Of a stretch of 64,000 nucleotides of DNA, positions 1 through 8,600 are shown piece by piece. A program made the position numbers and the translations under genes. The stretch comes from Streptomyces sp. NRRL S-244 (GTDB lineage Bacteria > Actinomycetota > Actinomycetes > Streptomycetales > Streptomycetaceae). The notes under the pieces are model-generated. The model saw only the letters and a program-made list of their open reading frames with translations. It had not been told where the DNA came from and made no database searches. The stretch's first letter is position 1. Each line of letters begins with the position of its first letter. The stretch is from contig NZ_JOCX01000021.1 in assembly GCF_000717915.1 (NCBI RefSeq), forward strand, positions 62,001-126,000. The letters are read 5' to 3'.

Positions 1-644
1 ACCTCGACGTTCTCCAGGGAGCAGGCGCCGCGGTTGATGATGTCGCGCAGACGGCCCGGGGTGGCGACGAGGACGTCGACGCCGCGCTCCAGGGCGTAGA
101 TCTGGTTGCCCATCGAGGTACCGCCGCAGACGACCTTCATCTTCAGGCCGAGCACGTCGCCGTACGGCTGGAGGGCGTCCGCGACCTGCATCGCGAGCTC
201 ACGCGTCGGCGTGAGGATGATCGCGCGGGGCTTCTTCTTCTCGGTGTGGCCACCGGCCAGGCGGGCCAGGGTGGGCAGACCGAAGGAGAGGGTCTTGCCG
301 GAGCCGGTGCGGCCGCGGCCGAGGATGTCCTTGCCGGCCAGGGCGTCCGGGATGGTCGCGGCCTGGATCGGGAAGGGGGCGGTGACACCGTTCTGCGCGA
401 GCTTGCGCACGACGCCCTCGGGCAGACCGAGGTCGCCGAAGGTGATGGTGGGCTCGGCGTCGGCGTCGTCCGCCTCGGCGTCGATGGACTGGTCGGTCGT
501 CACGTCGGCCTCAAGGGCCTCGATGATCTCGTCCGCCTCAGCGGCCTCGATCGCCTCGGTGACCACAAGGGCCTCGACGGCGTCGACGATCTCGTTCGAG
601 TCGTTCTCGGGCATGACGGCACGGTCAGAACTGGAAATGGACAT
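1..644 (-). CDS. DEAD-box ATP-dependent RNA helicase, N-terminal part (runs off the window)
   Basis: The gene reads leftward and leaves the window at base 1, so only about 214 N-terminal residues are present. After an acidic, low-complexity leader (about residues 12-66, rich in Glu, Asp and Ala) come the Q-motif region (FPIQ at about 91), Walker A (GRTGSGKT, 111-118), motif Ia (PTREL) and TPGRL of motif Ib. These identify a superfamily 2 DEAD-box RNA helicase that unwinds structured RNA with ATP. The DEAD box itself and the RecA2 domain lie outside the window. The chosen ATG has GGAAGG about 13 bases upstream; an in-frame ATG at 612-614 is possible but lacks a clear ribosome site. It resembles the RhlE/CsdA-type helicases of actinomycetes. 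Confidence 0.93.
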   Translation of the reverse strand, partial: MSISSSDRAVMPENDSNEIVDAVEALVVTEAIEAAEADEIIEALEADVTTDQSIDAEADDADAEPTITFGDLGLPEGVVRKLAQNGVTAPFPIQAATIPDALAGKDILGRGRTGSGKTLSFGLPTLARLAGGHTEKKKPRAIILTPTRELAMQVADALQPYGDVLGLKMKVVCGGTSMGNQIYALERGVDVLVATPGRLRDIINRGACSLENVE

Positions 645-935
645 GCGAAATGCGAAACCTTCCGGAGTCTCGGCACGCGCCCAAACTCCGTGAATCGCAA
701 ATCGACCGCCTCAATGCGGTCAGCCACGGCTAGGGAGAGTACGCGCCACACGGCGCTCTTCGGATTCGGCGCCGGGCAATGGGATCAAACGATCTATAAC
801 CATACGCACCCTCCCCCGGGTCTGGCAAGTCGCTCCGGCCAGACCCGCTCTGACCTGCGACGATCCACCCGATCCGGAAGGCCGGCACCCGACCGGCACC
901 CGGCCGGCACCACCCCCCGGGGCCGTCAGCCGCCC

Positions 936-1448
936 CTACGTGGCCGACGGGCTGGGCTCCGGAGCCGGGGGCGTCGGGGCCGGCGGAGTGGGCGAAGTCA
1001 CGGGCGGCGCCGGGGTCTGCGACTGGACCGGCGGCGGCGGTGTGACCTGCGCCCCACCGGAACCACCACTTCCAGATCCGCCCGAGGTCGGCTGCTGCCC
1101 CTGCCCGCCGGGCCCGCCGCCCGGACCGGCCGACGGCGAGGGGGCCCCGGGCCGGCCGGCGGGCGCGCCCGGGCTGGGGGAGGCCCCGGTGGCACCGGAC
1201 GCCTTGCCGTCCTCGGCCGGCTTCCCGTCCTCACCCGTCGCACCCGGCTTCGAGCCGTGGCCGTTGCCGTGGACCCCCGACCCCTTGCCGGAAGCGGAAC
1301 CTCCGGCCGCCTCCGCGGCCGCCTTGCGGTCCGCCGACGAGGAGGGCCCGGGCTTCGCGCCGGCCTCGCCGACGCTCATGCAGCCCGCCGTGGCCGCGAC
1401 CGCGAGCACGGCGGCGGCCAGCCGGAGGGAAGCGGACAACTGGCGCAC
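936..1448 (-). CDS. Pro/Gly-rich putative lipoprotein
   Basis: A predicted 170-residue exported protein of unknown function. I start it at the GTG at 1446-1448 because AGGAGG lies six bases upstream; this gives a short basic N-terminus, a hydrophobic segment rich in Ala and Leu and a lipobox-like VAATAGC at about residue 20, which indicates diacylglyceryl modification and outer-leaflet anchoring. The rest is low complexity: Gly, Ser, Lys, then long Pro, Ala, Thr and Gly stretches and a Pro-Ser-rich tail. This suggests an extended cell-wall-spanning linker rather than an enzyme. No catalytic motif is visible. It stands alone between the helicase and crcB, both on the same strand. Codon positions fit a real gene, but low-complexity GC-rich reading frames are error-prone, so confidence is moderate. 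Confidence 0.7.
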   Translation of the reverse strand: MRQLSASLRLAAAVLAVAATAGCMSVGEAGAKPGPSSSADRKAAAEAAGGSASGKGSGVHGNGHGSKPGATGEDGKPAEDGKASGATGASPSPGAPAGRPGAPSPSAGPGGGPGGQGQQPTSGGSGSGGSGGAQVTPPPPVQSQTPAPPVTSPTPPAPTPPAPEPSPSAT

Positions 1449-1625
1449 GGGGCACCTCCTGGGGGTCCCCCGGCGGCAGCCGGGGTGGGCGGTCAGGGTC
1501 CGCGGTGAGCGGGTCAATGTGCCCAACTCCCTTTGCCCCGTAAGGGACACGCCCTTGGGGACACCGCCTGTCCGCAATCCGCCGGCCACGCCCGCGCACC
1601 ACGCGCCGCCGGCAGGCCGGACCGC

Positions 1626-2000
1626 TCAGGCGAACAACTGCCGCGCCACCTGCGACCCCAGTGTCACCGCGCCCAGCCCCGCCAGCACCGAGGCCGCCAC
1701 GTTCGCCGCCGCCAGGAACCGCCGGCCGCGCTCGTAGAGCCGCAGCGTCTCGTACGAGAACGTCGAGTACGTGCTCAGCGCCCCGCAAAGCCCCGGCCCG
1801 AGCAGCAGGTTCAGCCGCTCGGAGGCCGCGCCGGCCAGCACCGCCCCGGCCAGCGCCCCGAGCACCAGGCACGCCCCCGCGTTCACCACGAAGGTCCCCC
1901 ACGGGAACAGCGAATCGTGCCGCGCCTGCACCGCACGGTCCGTCAGATAGCGCAGCGGCGCCCCCACGACCGCCCCCGCCACCACCAGCAGCCAGTTCAC
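1626..2000 (-). CDS. crcB: Fluoride channel CrcB/Fluc, downstream copy
   Basis: A 124-residue integral membrane protein, the usual length of a Fluc/CrcB subunit. It has four hydrophobic segments and the family motifs GAPLRY near the N-terminus, [11 protein letters not shown] in the middle and [12 protein letters not shown], the TxSTF-type pore motif, in the third segment. Fluc dimers export fluoride from the cytoplasm. The GTG start at 1998-2000 overlaps the TGA of the upstream crcB copy by four bases (GTGA), so the two are very likely translationally coupled. The pair fits the actinobacterial and Bacillus pattern of two adjacent crcB genes whose products may form a heterodimer. I see no fluoride riboswitch directly ahead of it, which fits its internal operon position. 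Confidence 0.93.
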   Translation of the reverse strand: MNWLLVVAGAVVGAPLRYLTDRAVQARHDSLFPWGTFVVNAGACLVLGALAGAVLAGAASERLNLLLGPGLCGALSTYSTFSYETLRLYERGRRFLAAANVAASVLAGLGAVTLGSQVARQLFA

Positions 2001-2572
2001 GCCGGCCTCCGCGGGCCGCCCCGTACGGGAAGACCGGTCGCGAGTCGGGTCACCGCGGCCCCCGCCCACACGGCGCCCAGCGCCGCCACCACCGTGAGCC
2101 CGGCGTACGCCAGCGCGCGCCCGGCCTCCCCGGCGTCCAGCAGCCGCGAGAAGTCCAGCGCGTACGTGGAGAACGTGGTGAACCCGCCGAGCACCCCGAC
2201 CCCGGCGAACGGCCGGACCAGCGGATGCGGGGCCGTCCGGCCGCCCTCACTGATCAGCACCATCAGCACCCCGATCAGTGCGCAGCCGGTCACATTGGTC
2301 CAGAGGGTCGTCCACGGGAAGGCCCCGGGCCCGGCGGCCGGCCACAGCAGCGAGGCCCCGTACCGCGCCGAGGCCCCGAGCGCGCCGCCCGCCGCGATCG
2401 CCGAGAGCACCGGGCCGGGCCGTTCGGCGCGCTGCCCGGGCACATGGAGGTCGACATCCGGATCGATCGCCTCCGACCCCAAGCCCCAATTCGAGTCCGA
2501 GCCCAAGCCCGGGTCCGAGCCCGAGCCCGGGCCCGCGCCCGCACCTCCGCGCCGCTGCTCCGCCCCGGTCAC
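1997..2572 (-). CDS. crcB: Fluoride channel CrcB/Fluc, upstream copy with N-terminal extension
   Basis: A 191-residue CrcB/Fluc protein. The C-terminal about 130 residues form the channel: [11 protein letters not shown], the [13 protein letters not shown] segment and the [12 protein letters not shown] pore motif. About 60 residues precede it, low in complexity (Gly, Ser, Asp and Pro repeats, then a hydrophilic [12 protein letters not shown] stretch), and are not part of the usual channel. The GTG start overlaps the TGA of the upstream metalloprotease gene by four bases (2569-2572), which supports this start; a start closer to the first membrane segment cannot be excluded. It is followed with another GTGA overlap by the second crcB. 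Confidence 0.9.
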   Translation of the reverse strand: MTGAEQRRGGAGAGPGSGSDPGLGSDSNWGLGSEAIDPDVDLHVPGQRAERPGPVLSAIAAGGALGASARYGASLLWPAAGPGAFPWTTLWTNVTGCALIGVLMVLISEGGRTAPHPLVRPFAGVGVLGGFTTFSTYALDFSRLLDAGEAGRALAYAGLTVVAALGAVWAGAAVTRLATGLPVRGGPRRPA

Positions 2573-2919
2573 CCGTAGCCCAGCGCGTGCAGCCGCTCGT
2601 CGTCGATCCCGAAGTGATGGGCGATCTCGTGGACCACGGTGACCTCCGTCTCCGCGATCACGCTCTCCCGGTCCTCGCACATCCGCAACGTGGGGTTCCG
2701 GTAGATCGTGATCCGGTCCGGCAGCACCCCGGCGTACCACTCGCCCCGGTCCGTCAGCGGGGTTCCCTCGTACAGACCCAGCAGCTCGGGATCGTCCGCC
2801 GGCGGTTCGTCCTCGACGAACACCGCCACGTTGTCCATCAGCCGCGTCAGCTCCGGCGGGATGCGGTCCAGGGCCTCTGCGACGAGCTCTTCGAACTCCT
2901 CGCGCGTCATCTCCAGCAC
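2569..2919 (-). CDS. Minimal zincin-type metallopeptidase family protein
   Basis: A 116-residue protein carrying HEIAH followed by HFGIDD (residues 97-107), that is HExxHxxGxxD, the zinc site of the compact zincin family often annotated as 'metallopeptidase family protein' (PF06262). The sequence starts [17 protein letters not shown] and contains a conserved acidic middle region. I place the start at GTG 2917-2919, 11 bases after GGAGGG; ATG 2908-2910 is a possible alternative. The physiological substrate of this family is unknown. It is the first gene of a tightly overlapping operon with two crcB genes, an arrangement that suggests shared expression but does not by itself imply a role in fluoride tolerance. 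Confidence 0.9.
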   Translation of the reverse strand: MLEMTREEFEELVAEALDRIPPELTRLMDNVAVFVEDEPPADDPELLGLYEGTPLTDRGEWYAGVLPDRITIYRNPTLRMCEDRESVIAETEVTVVHEIAHHFGIDDERLHALGYG

Positions 2920-3047
2920 CGGGCCATTGTCCCTCCGGTGGGGGCGCCTTCCACATGCGGGGGAGAAACCGTTTTGGCGATAGCCCCCCGGATCCCATAT
3001 GCTTCTCACGTCCCCGACGCGCTGGAAAGCGCCCAGGCGGGCCTTTA

Positions 3048-3120
3048 GCCCTCATCGTCTAGTGGCCCAGGACGCCGCCCTTTCAAGGCGGTAGCACGGG
3101 TTCGAATCCCGTTGGGGGTA
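3048..3120 (+). tRNA. tRNA-Glu (UUC)
   Basis: A 73-base cloverleaf. The acceptor stem pairs GCCCTCA with TGGGGGT, including a T-G and a G-T wobble. The anticodon stem is CCGCC/GGCGG with loop CTTTCAA (anticodon TTC at 3082-3084). The T arm is ACGGG/CCCGT. No CCA is encoded. It is first in a Glu-Asp-Phe tRNA cluster. Confidence 0.97.
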
Positions 3121-3159
3121 CGCATTACCGTGTGCAAGACTTGGTCTCGCACACTGCAA

Positions 3160-3233
3160 GGTCCTGTGGAGCAGTTGGTTAGCTCGCCACCCTGTCAAGG
3201 TGGAGGTCGCGGGTTCAAGTCCCGTCAGGATCG
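3160..3233 (+). tRNA. tRNA-Asp (GUC), copy 1
   Basis: A 74-base cloverleaf with anticodon GTC inside stem CCACC/GGTGG. The acceptor stem is GGTCCTG paired with CAGGATC, discriminator G. It is identical to the second tRNA-Asp at 9648-9721 except for acceptor pair 3-70, which is U-A here and A-U there. Confidence 0.97.
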
Positions 3234-3255
3234 CTGAGGCCGGAAACGGTCTCGT

Positions 3256-3329
3256 GGCTGGGTAGCTCAGTTGGTACGAGCGATCGCCTGAAAAGCGATA
3301 GGTCGCCGGTTCGACCCCGGCCCCAGCCA
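3256..3329 (+). tRNA. tRNA-Phe (GAA)
   Basis: The acceptor stem GGCTGGG pairs with CCCAGCC, discriminator A. The anticodon loop contains GAA between ATCGC and GCGAT. It is the last of three tRNA genes on the plus strand and is followed at once by a strong hairpin terminator. Confidence 0.96.
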
Positions 3330-3334
3330 CCACT

Positions 3335-3365
3335 AGAAGGCCCCGTCCATCGGACGGGGCCTTCT
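3335..3365 (+). terminator. Terminator after the tRNA cluster
   Basis: A perfect 14-base-pair stem (AGAAGGCCCCGTCC with its complement) around an ATC loop, six bases after tRNA-Phe. It ends four bases before the stop of the convergent ccdA-like gene and could serve both strands. Confidence 0.85.
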
Positions 3366-3368
3366 GCG

Positions 3369-4250
3369 TTACTCGGCCCCTCCCTCCGGACCTCCCTCCG
3401 GACCTCCCTCCGGACCGCCCTCCGGACCGGTACGACGGCGCCACTGCGTCACGCCGACCGCCGCCGCGCCCGCCGCCACCAGCCCGAGCAGCGCCCAGTC
3501 CGGAACCGCGTCCGCGAACGACCTGACCCGCTGCTCCACCGCGTACGAGTCGTCCACGTCGAGCAGCCCCGGCAGCGCGCTCGCCCCGTCGTACGCGAGG
3601 AACAGCGCGCCGAGGGCGATGAAGAACAGCCCCGACAGCAGCGAGGTGGTGTGCAGCTCGAAGCGGCCCACCCGGACGGCCCGCCCGCGCAGCCAGCGCC
3701 GCCGGCCCAGGTCGAACCGCTCCCACAGCAGCGCCAGCAGGAACAGCGGTACGGCCATCCCCAGCGCGTATACCGCCAGCAGCAGGCCGCCGTAGACCGG
3801 GCTGCCGCTGACCGCCGCCACCGTCAGGACGCTGCCGAGGATCGGACCGGCGCAGAACCCGGCCAGCCCGTAGACCGCGCCCAGCGCGTACACCGACAGG
3901 GCGGTGGTCGGCCGGATCCGCCCCGACAGCTCCGAGATCCGCTTCGAGGCGAAGCCCAGGCCCAGGATCTGCGCGACCCCGAGCGCGATGATCAGCCAGC
4001 CGCCGGCCAGGACGAGCCCGTCGCGGTTGCTGTGGAAGAACCGCCCGGCGTACGAGCCGGCCGCGCCCAGCGGTACGAGTGTGCTCGCGAGGCCCGCGTA
4101 GAAGATCCCGGTCCGCGCCAGCAGCCGCGAGGCGGAGTCGATCGAGTACGCGAAGAACGCGGGGAGCAGCAGCGCGCTGCACGGGCTGAGCAGCGCGAGC
4201 AGCCCGCCCAGCAGCGCGGCCAGGTACCCGATGTCGCCGACGCCGGTCAC
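3369..4250 (-). CDS. CcdA/DsbD-type thiol-disulfide transmembrane protein
   Basis: A 293-residue polytopic membrane protein of the CcdA/DsbD-beta family, which moves reducing equivalents from cytoplasmic thioredoxin across the membrane for cytochrome c maturation or extracytoplasmic disulfide reduction. Both family cysteines are visible: LSPCSALLLP in the first segment and GFCAGPILGS in the fourth. About six membrane segments follow one another up to about residue 270, and the tail is a Gly-Pro-Glu repeat (GPEGGPEGGPEGGPEGG). The GTG start overlaps the TGA of the upstream DsbA-like gene by four bases, so donor and membrane carrier are probably coupled. The C-terminal repeat is encoded by a 12-base tandem array and is likely dispensable. 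Confidence 0.9.
   Translation of the reverse strand: MTGVGDIGYLAALLGGLLALLSPCSALLLPAFFAYSIDSASRLLARTGIFYAGLASTLVPLGAAGSYAGRFFHSNRDGLVLAGGWLIIALGVAQILGLGFASKRISELSGRIRPTTALSVYALGAVYGLAGFCAGPILGSVLTVAAVSGSPVYGGLLLAVYALGMAVPLFLLALLWERFDLGRRRWLRGRAVRVGRFELHTTSLLSGLFFIALGALFLAYDGASALPGLLDVDDSYAVEQRVRSFADAVPDWALLGLVAAGAAAVGVTQWRRRTGPEGGPEGGPEGGPEGGAE
3380..3427. repeat. 12-base tandem repeat inside the ccdA-like 3' end
   Basis: About four direct copies of TCCCTCCGGACC, the last one with a T-to-G change (CCGGACCGCCC). On the coding strand it encodes repeated Gly-Gly-Pro-Glu at the C-terminus of the CcdA-like protein. The length could vary between strains by slippage. Confidence 0.85.
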
Positions 4251-5053
4251 CGCGCGCCCTGGCCGTCGGCCTGCGGCTCGGCCTGCGCCTTGGCCTGCGC
4301 CTTGGCCTTGGCGATCGCCGCGGCGAAGGCGTCGAGCGGCTGGGCGCCCGCGATCGGCTGCCCGTTGACCAGGAAGGACGGGGTGGAGGTGACGCCGATG
4401 CGGTAGCCCTCCTCCTGGTCCTTCTGCAGGGCGGCCGTGGCGGCCTCGCCGGCCATGTCCCGCTGGAACCGCTCCAGGTCCGGGACCCCGGCCTCGCGGG
4501 CCAGCTCCAGCAGCCGCGCCTGGCCGAAGCCCTTCTCCTTGGCTCCGTCGGCGTAAGCGGCCGCGTGGAACTGCGCGAACCGGTCCTGCTGCCCGGCGGC
4601 CCAGGCGGCCTTGGCGGCGGCCTCGGAGTCGGCGCCGAAGATCGGGAAGTTGCGCCACTCGATGCGCAGGGTGCCGTCCTCGACGTACTTCTTCACCAGT
4701 GCGGGTTCGGTGTCGCGGGCGAATTTGCCGCAGTAGCCGCACTTGAAGTCGGAGTACTCGATCAGCACGACGGGTGCGTCCGCCCGGCCGGCGGCCAGCT
4801 TGTCGCCGGACTCGCGCCGGGCCAGCTTCGCCAGCTCGGCGTGGACGTCCGAGCCCTTGGGCGCGGCCGCGGCGGAGGAGGAGGTCCGGGCGGACCTGTC
4901 CTCGGGCGCGGTGGCCTGCCAGGACACGATCCCGAGGGTGACGGCGGCGACCGCGACCCCTGCGGAGATCAGCAGCCGCTTGCGCGCGGAAGCGGAAGAA
5001 GAAGAGGACGAAGAAGAGGACGAGGAAGAAGAACGCGGACGGGAAGAGGACAT
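4247..5053 (-). CDS. DsbA-family thioredoxin-fold protein, membrane-anchored
   Basis: A 268-residue extracytoplasmic thiol-disulfide oxidoreductase. The N-terminus contains an unusual run of 13 serines (residues 8-20), then a basic turn and a single hydrophobic anchor (about 26-46). The thioredoxin-fold domain has the redox pair CGYC at 105-108 within YSDFKCGYCGKF and a cis-Pro site in TSTPSFLVNG. This is the DsbA/thioredoxin_4 pattern common in actinomycetes. The C-terminal tail is Ala/Lys/Gln rich. It overlaps the downstream CcdA-like gene by GTGA, so CcdA may keep it reduced, or the pair may act in cytochrome c or secreted-protein thiol handling. Substrates cannot be inferred. Confidence 0.9.
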   Translation of the reverse strand: MSSSRPRSSSSSSSSSSSSSASARKRLLISAGVAVAAVTLGIVSWQATAPEDRSARTSSSAAAAPKGSDVHAELAKLARRESGDKLAAGRADAPVVLIEYSDFKCGYCGKFARDTEPALVKKYVEDGTLRIEWRNFPIFGADSEAAAKAAWAAGQQDRFAQFHAAAYADGAKEKGFGQARLLELAREAGVPDLERFQRDMAGEAATAALQKDQEEGYRIGVTSTPSFLVNGQPIAGAQPLDAFAAAIAKAKAQAKAQAEPQADGQGAR

Positions 5054-5107
5054 ACGGGTGCTCCAGAGCTGCGGGTGGTGAATCGGACCGGCGGGAGGGC
5101 CGGTCCT

Positions 5108-5524
5108 CTACACCCGCATCACGGACAGCTCCACCGGACCCGGAGCCGGCTGGTCCGGCCCCCGTACGAGCACCCGCACCGGCGGCGCCCGGTCAGCCCA
5201 GGCCTGTTCCACCGCGGGCCGCCCCACCGGGGCGTGCGCGTGCTCCCCGGCGCCCCGCGGCGGCACGCCCGGGGCCTGCCCGTGGTCCCGGGTCCCGGGA
5301 TCACACGAGGGCCCCCGCCCGGCGGCGGCCGCGGCGTGCACGGGAGCAGCAGTGGCGCCGGACACCGAAGCGGACACCCCACCCGAAACCGCACCCGAAA
5401 CCGGAACAGAAACCGGAACAGATGCGAAACCCGGAACCGGAAGCGCCGCCGCGGGCACCGCACACCCCACCAGCACCGCGAGCACGGCGGCGAGCAGCCA
5501 CCACACACCACGGGCGCGGGACAT
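5108..5524 (-). CDS. Hypothetical secreted protein
   Basis: A 138-residue frame on the same strand as the redox pair and 54 bases upstream of the DsbA-like start. It begins with a classical signal sequence (basic MSRARG, hydrophobic about 8-28, with a Cys at about residue 21 that may form a lipobox). It continues with Val-Ser-Gly-type low-complexity repeats and then His, Pro and Arg-rich sequence without a known domain. The DNA at 5360-5430 contains short repeats of an ACCGGAACAGAA type. It may be a small cell-envelope protein co-transcribed with the redox genes. I do not recognise a family, and a spurious GC-rich frame is possible. Confidence 0.5.
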   Translation of the reverse strand: MSRARGVWWLLAAVLAVLVGCAVPAAALPVPGFASVPVSVPVSGAVSGGVSASVSGATAAPVHAAAAAGRGPSCDPGTRDHGQAPGVPPRGAGEHAHAPVGRPAVEQAWADRAPPVRVLVRGPDQPAPGPVELSVMRV

Positions 5525-5642
5525 GGCGGGCCTCTCACTCGGTCAGCGGATCGGTTCAGGTGATCTCGTCCCGAAATGGTACGGGGAGGGTGCACAAATG
5601 CGTTCGCCACCCGGCGCCTGCGGGTGAGATCCTCGATCAGGT

Positions 5643-8600
5643 ATGTCTACTTCCTTCGCCGCCCTGCAGACGCTTCTCGGTGAGATCTCCCTCCGTGACG
5701 CGCACCGCCTCGGCCGCCGCCTCGAAGGCGCCCGCCGCATCCGAAAGCCCGAGGCCAAGCAGGCCGTGCTCGACGAGATCGCCGCGGAGGCCGAGAAGGC
5801 CGCCGCGCGACTGGCCGGCCGTGCCTCGCGGATGCCGGAGGTCACGTATCCCGAGAACCTGCCCGTCAGCCAGAAGAAGGACGAGATCGCCGAGGCGATA
5901 CGCGACCACCAGGTCGTGATCGTCGCCGGTGAGACCGGTTCCGGCAAGACCACGCAGATCCCCAAGATCTGCATGGAGCTGGGCCGCGGTGTCCGGGGCA
6001 TGATCGGGCACACCCAGCCCCGCCGGATCGCCGCCCGCACGGTCGCCGAGCGGATCGCCGAGGAACTGAAGTCCGAGATCGGTCAGACCGTCGGCTGGAA
6101 GGTCCGGTTCACCGACCAGGTGGACCAGGACGCGACCTTCGTGAAGCTGATGACCGACGGCATCCTGCTCGCCGAGATCCAGACGGACCGCGAGCTGCGC
6201 GCGTACGACACGATCATCATCGACGAGGCCCACGAACGCAGCCTCAACATCGACTTCCTGCTGGGCTACCTGGCCACGCTGCTGCCCAAGCGCCCCGACC
6301 TCAAGGTGATCATCACCTCGGCGACGATCGACCCGGAGCGGTTCTCCCGGCACTTCGGCGATGCCCCGATCGTCGAGGTCAGCGGCCGTACGTACCCGGT
6401 CGAGGTGCGCTATCGGCCGCTCCTCGAAGAGGATGGCGAGGACAGCGACCGGGACCAGATCACCGCGATCTGCGAGGCCGTCGACGAGCTCCAGTCGGAG
6501 GGCCCCGGCGACGTCCTGGTCTTCCTCTCCGGCGAGCGCGAGATCCGCGACACGGCGGACGCCCTGAACAAGCGGAATCTCCGCTTCACTGAAGTCCTCC
6601 CCCTCTACGCGCGCCTCTCGCACGCCGAGCAGCACCGGGTGTTCCAGCAGCACACCGGCCGCAGGATCGTTCTCGCGACCAACGTCGCCGAGACCTCCCT
6701 CACCGTTCCCGGCATCAAGTACGTGATCGACCCGGGCACCGCCCGGATCTCCCGCTACAGCCACCGCACCAAGGTCCAGCGCCTGCCCATCGAGCGGATC
6801 TCCCAGGCCAGCGCCAACCAGCGCAAGGGCCGCTGCGGCCGTACCAGCGACGGCATCTGCATCCGCCTGTACTCCGAGGACGACTTCCTCTCCCGTCCCG
6901 AGTTCACGGACGCCGAGATCCTGCGCACGAACCTGGCGTCCGTCATCCTCCAGATGACCGCGGCCGGCCTCGGCGAGATCGAGAAGTTCCCCTTCATCGA
7001 CCCGCCGGACCACCGCAACATCCGCGACGGCGTCCAGCTGCTCCAGGAGCTCGGGGCGCTCGACCCGAACGAGAAGGACCACAAGAAGCGGCTCACCCAG
7101 ATGGGCCGCCAGCTCTCCCAGCTCCCCGTGGACCCTCGCCTGGCCCGCATGGTCGTCGAGGCGGACAAGAACAACTGCGTCCGCGAGGTCATGGTCATCG
7201 CGGCGGCCCTGTCCATCCAGGACCCGCGCGAGCGGCCCTCGGACAAGCAGACGCAGGCCGACCAGAACCACGCCCGCTTCAAGGACGAGACCAGCGACTT
7301 CCTCTCGTTCCTCAACATGTGGCGCTACGTCCGCGAGCAGCAGAAGGAGCGCGGCTCGTCCTCGTTCCGCCGGATGTGCAAGCAGGAGTACCTGAACTTC
7401 CTGCGGATCCGCGAGTGGCAGGACATCTACTCGCAGCTGCGTACGGTCGCCAAGGGCATGGGCATCCACGTCAACGAGGGCGACGCCCCCGAGACGAGCG
7501 TGCACATCTCGCTGCTGGCCGGCCTGCTCTCGCACATCGGCCTCAAGGACACCGACAAGAACGAGTACCTGGGGGCCCGGTCCGCCAAGTTCGCGATCTT
7601 CCCGGGCTCGGCGCTCTTCAAGAAGCAGCCGAAGTTCCTGATGTCGGCGGAGCTGGTGGAGACCTCGCGGCTGTGGGCCCGGGTCAACGCCAAGGTGGAG
7701 CCGGAGTGGGTCGAGCCGCTCGCCCAGCACCTGATCAAGCGCACGTACAGCGAGCCGCACTGGGAGAAGGACCAGGCGGCCGTCATGGCGTACGAGAAGG
7801 TCACGCTGTACGGCGTGCCGATCGTCGCCCAGCGGAAGATCAACTACGGCCGGATCGACGCCGAGGTCTCGCGCGAGCTGTTCATCCGCAACGCACTGGT
7901 CGAGGGCGACTGGCGCACGCACCACAAGTTCTACGCCGACAACCGCAAGCTCCTCACCGAGGTCGAGGAGCTGGAGAACCGGGCGCGGCGCCGCGACATC
8001 GTGGTCGACGACGAGACCCTCTTCGACTTCTACGACCAGCGGATCCCCGAGCACGTGGTCTCCGGGGCGCACTTCGACTCGTGGTGGAAGCACAAGAAGC
8101 GGGACGAGCCCGAACTCCTCGACTTCGAGCGCGAGATGCTGCTCACCGAGAAGGCGGCCGGAGTCACCAAGGCCGACTACCCGGACTCCTGGCGCCAGGG
8201 GCAGCTCAAGTTCCGGGTGACCTACCAGTTCGAGCCCGGCGCGGACGCGGACGGCGTGACCGTCCACATCCCGCTCCAGGTGCTGAACCAGGTCACCGAC
8301 GAGGGCTTCGACTGGCAGATCCCGGGCCTGCGGGAAGAGGTCGTCACCGAGCTGATCCGGTCGCTGCCGAAGCCGATCCGCCGGCACTACGTGCCCGCAC
8401 CGAACTTCGCGACCCGCTTCCTGGACACGGCCGTACCCCTCCAGGAGCCGCTGCCGGTGACGCTGGCGCGCGAGCTCCAGCGGATGGTCGGGGTCCCGGT
8501 CACCGCCGAGGACTTCGACCTCGGCCGGATCCCGGACCACCTGAAGATCACGTTCCGGATCGTCGACGAGCGCCGCAAGAACCTCGCCGAGGACAAGGAC

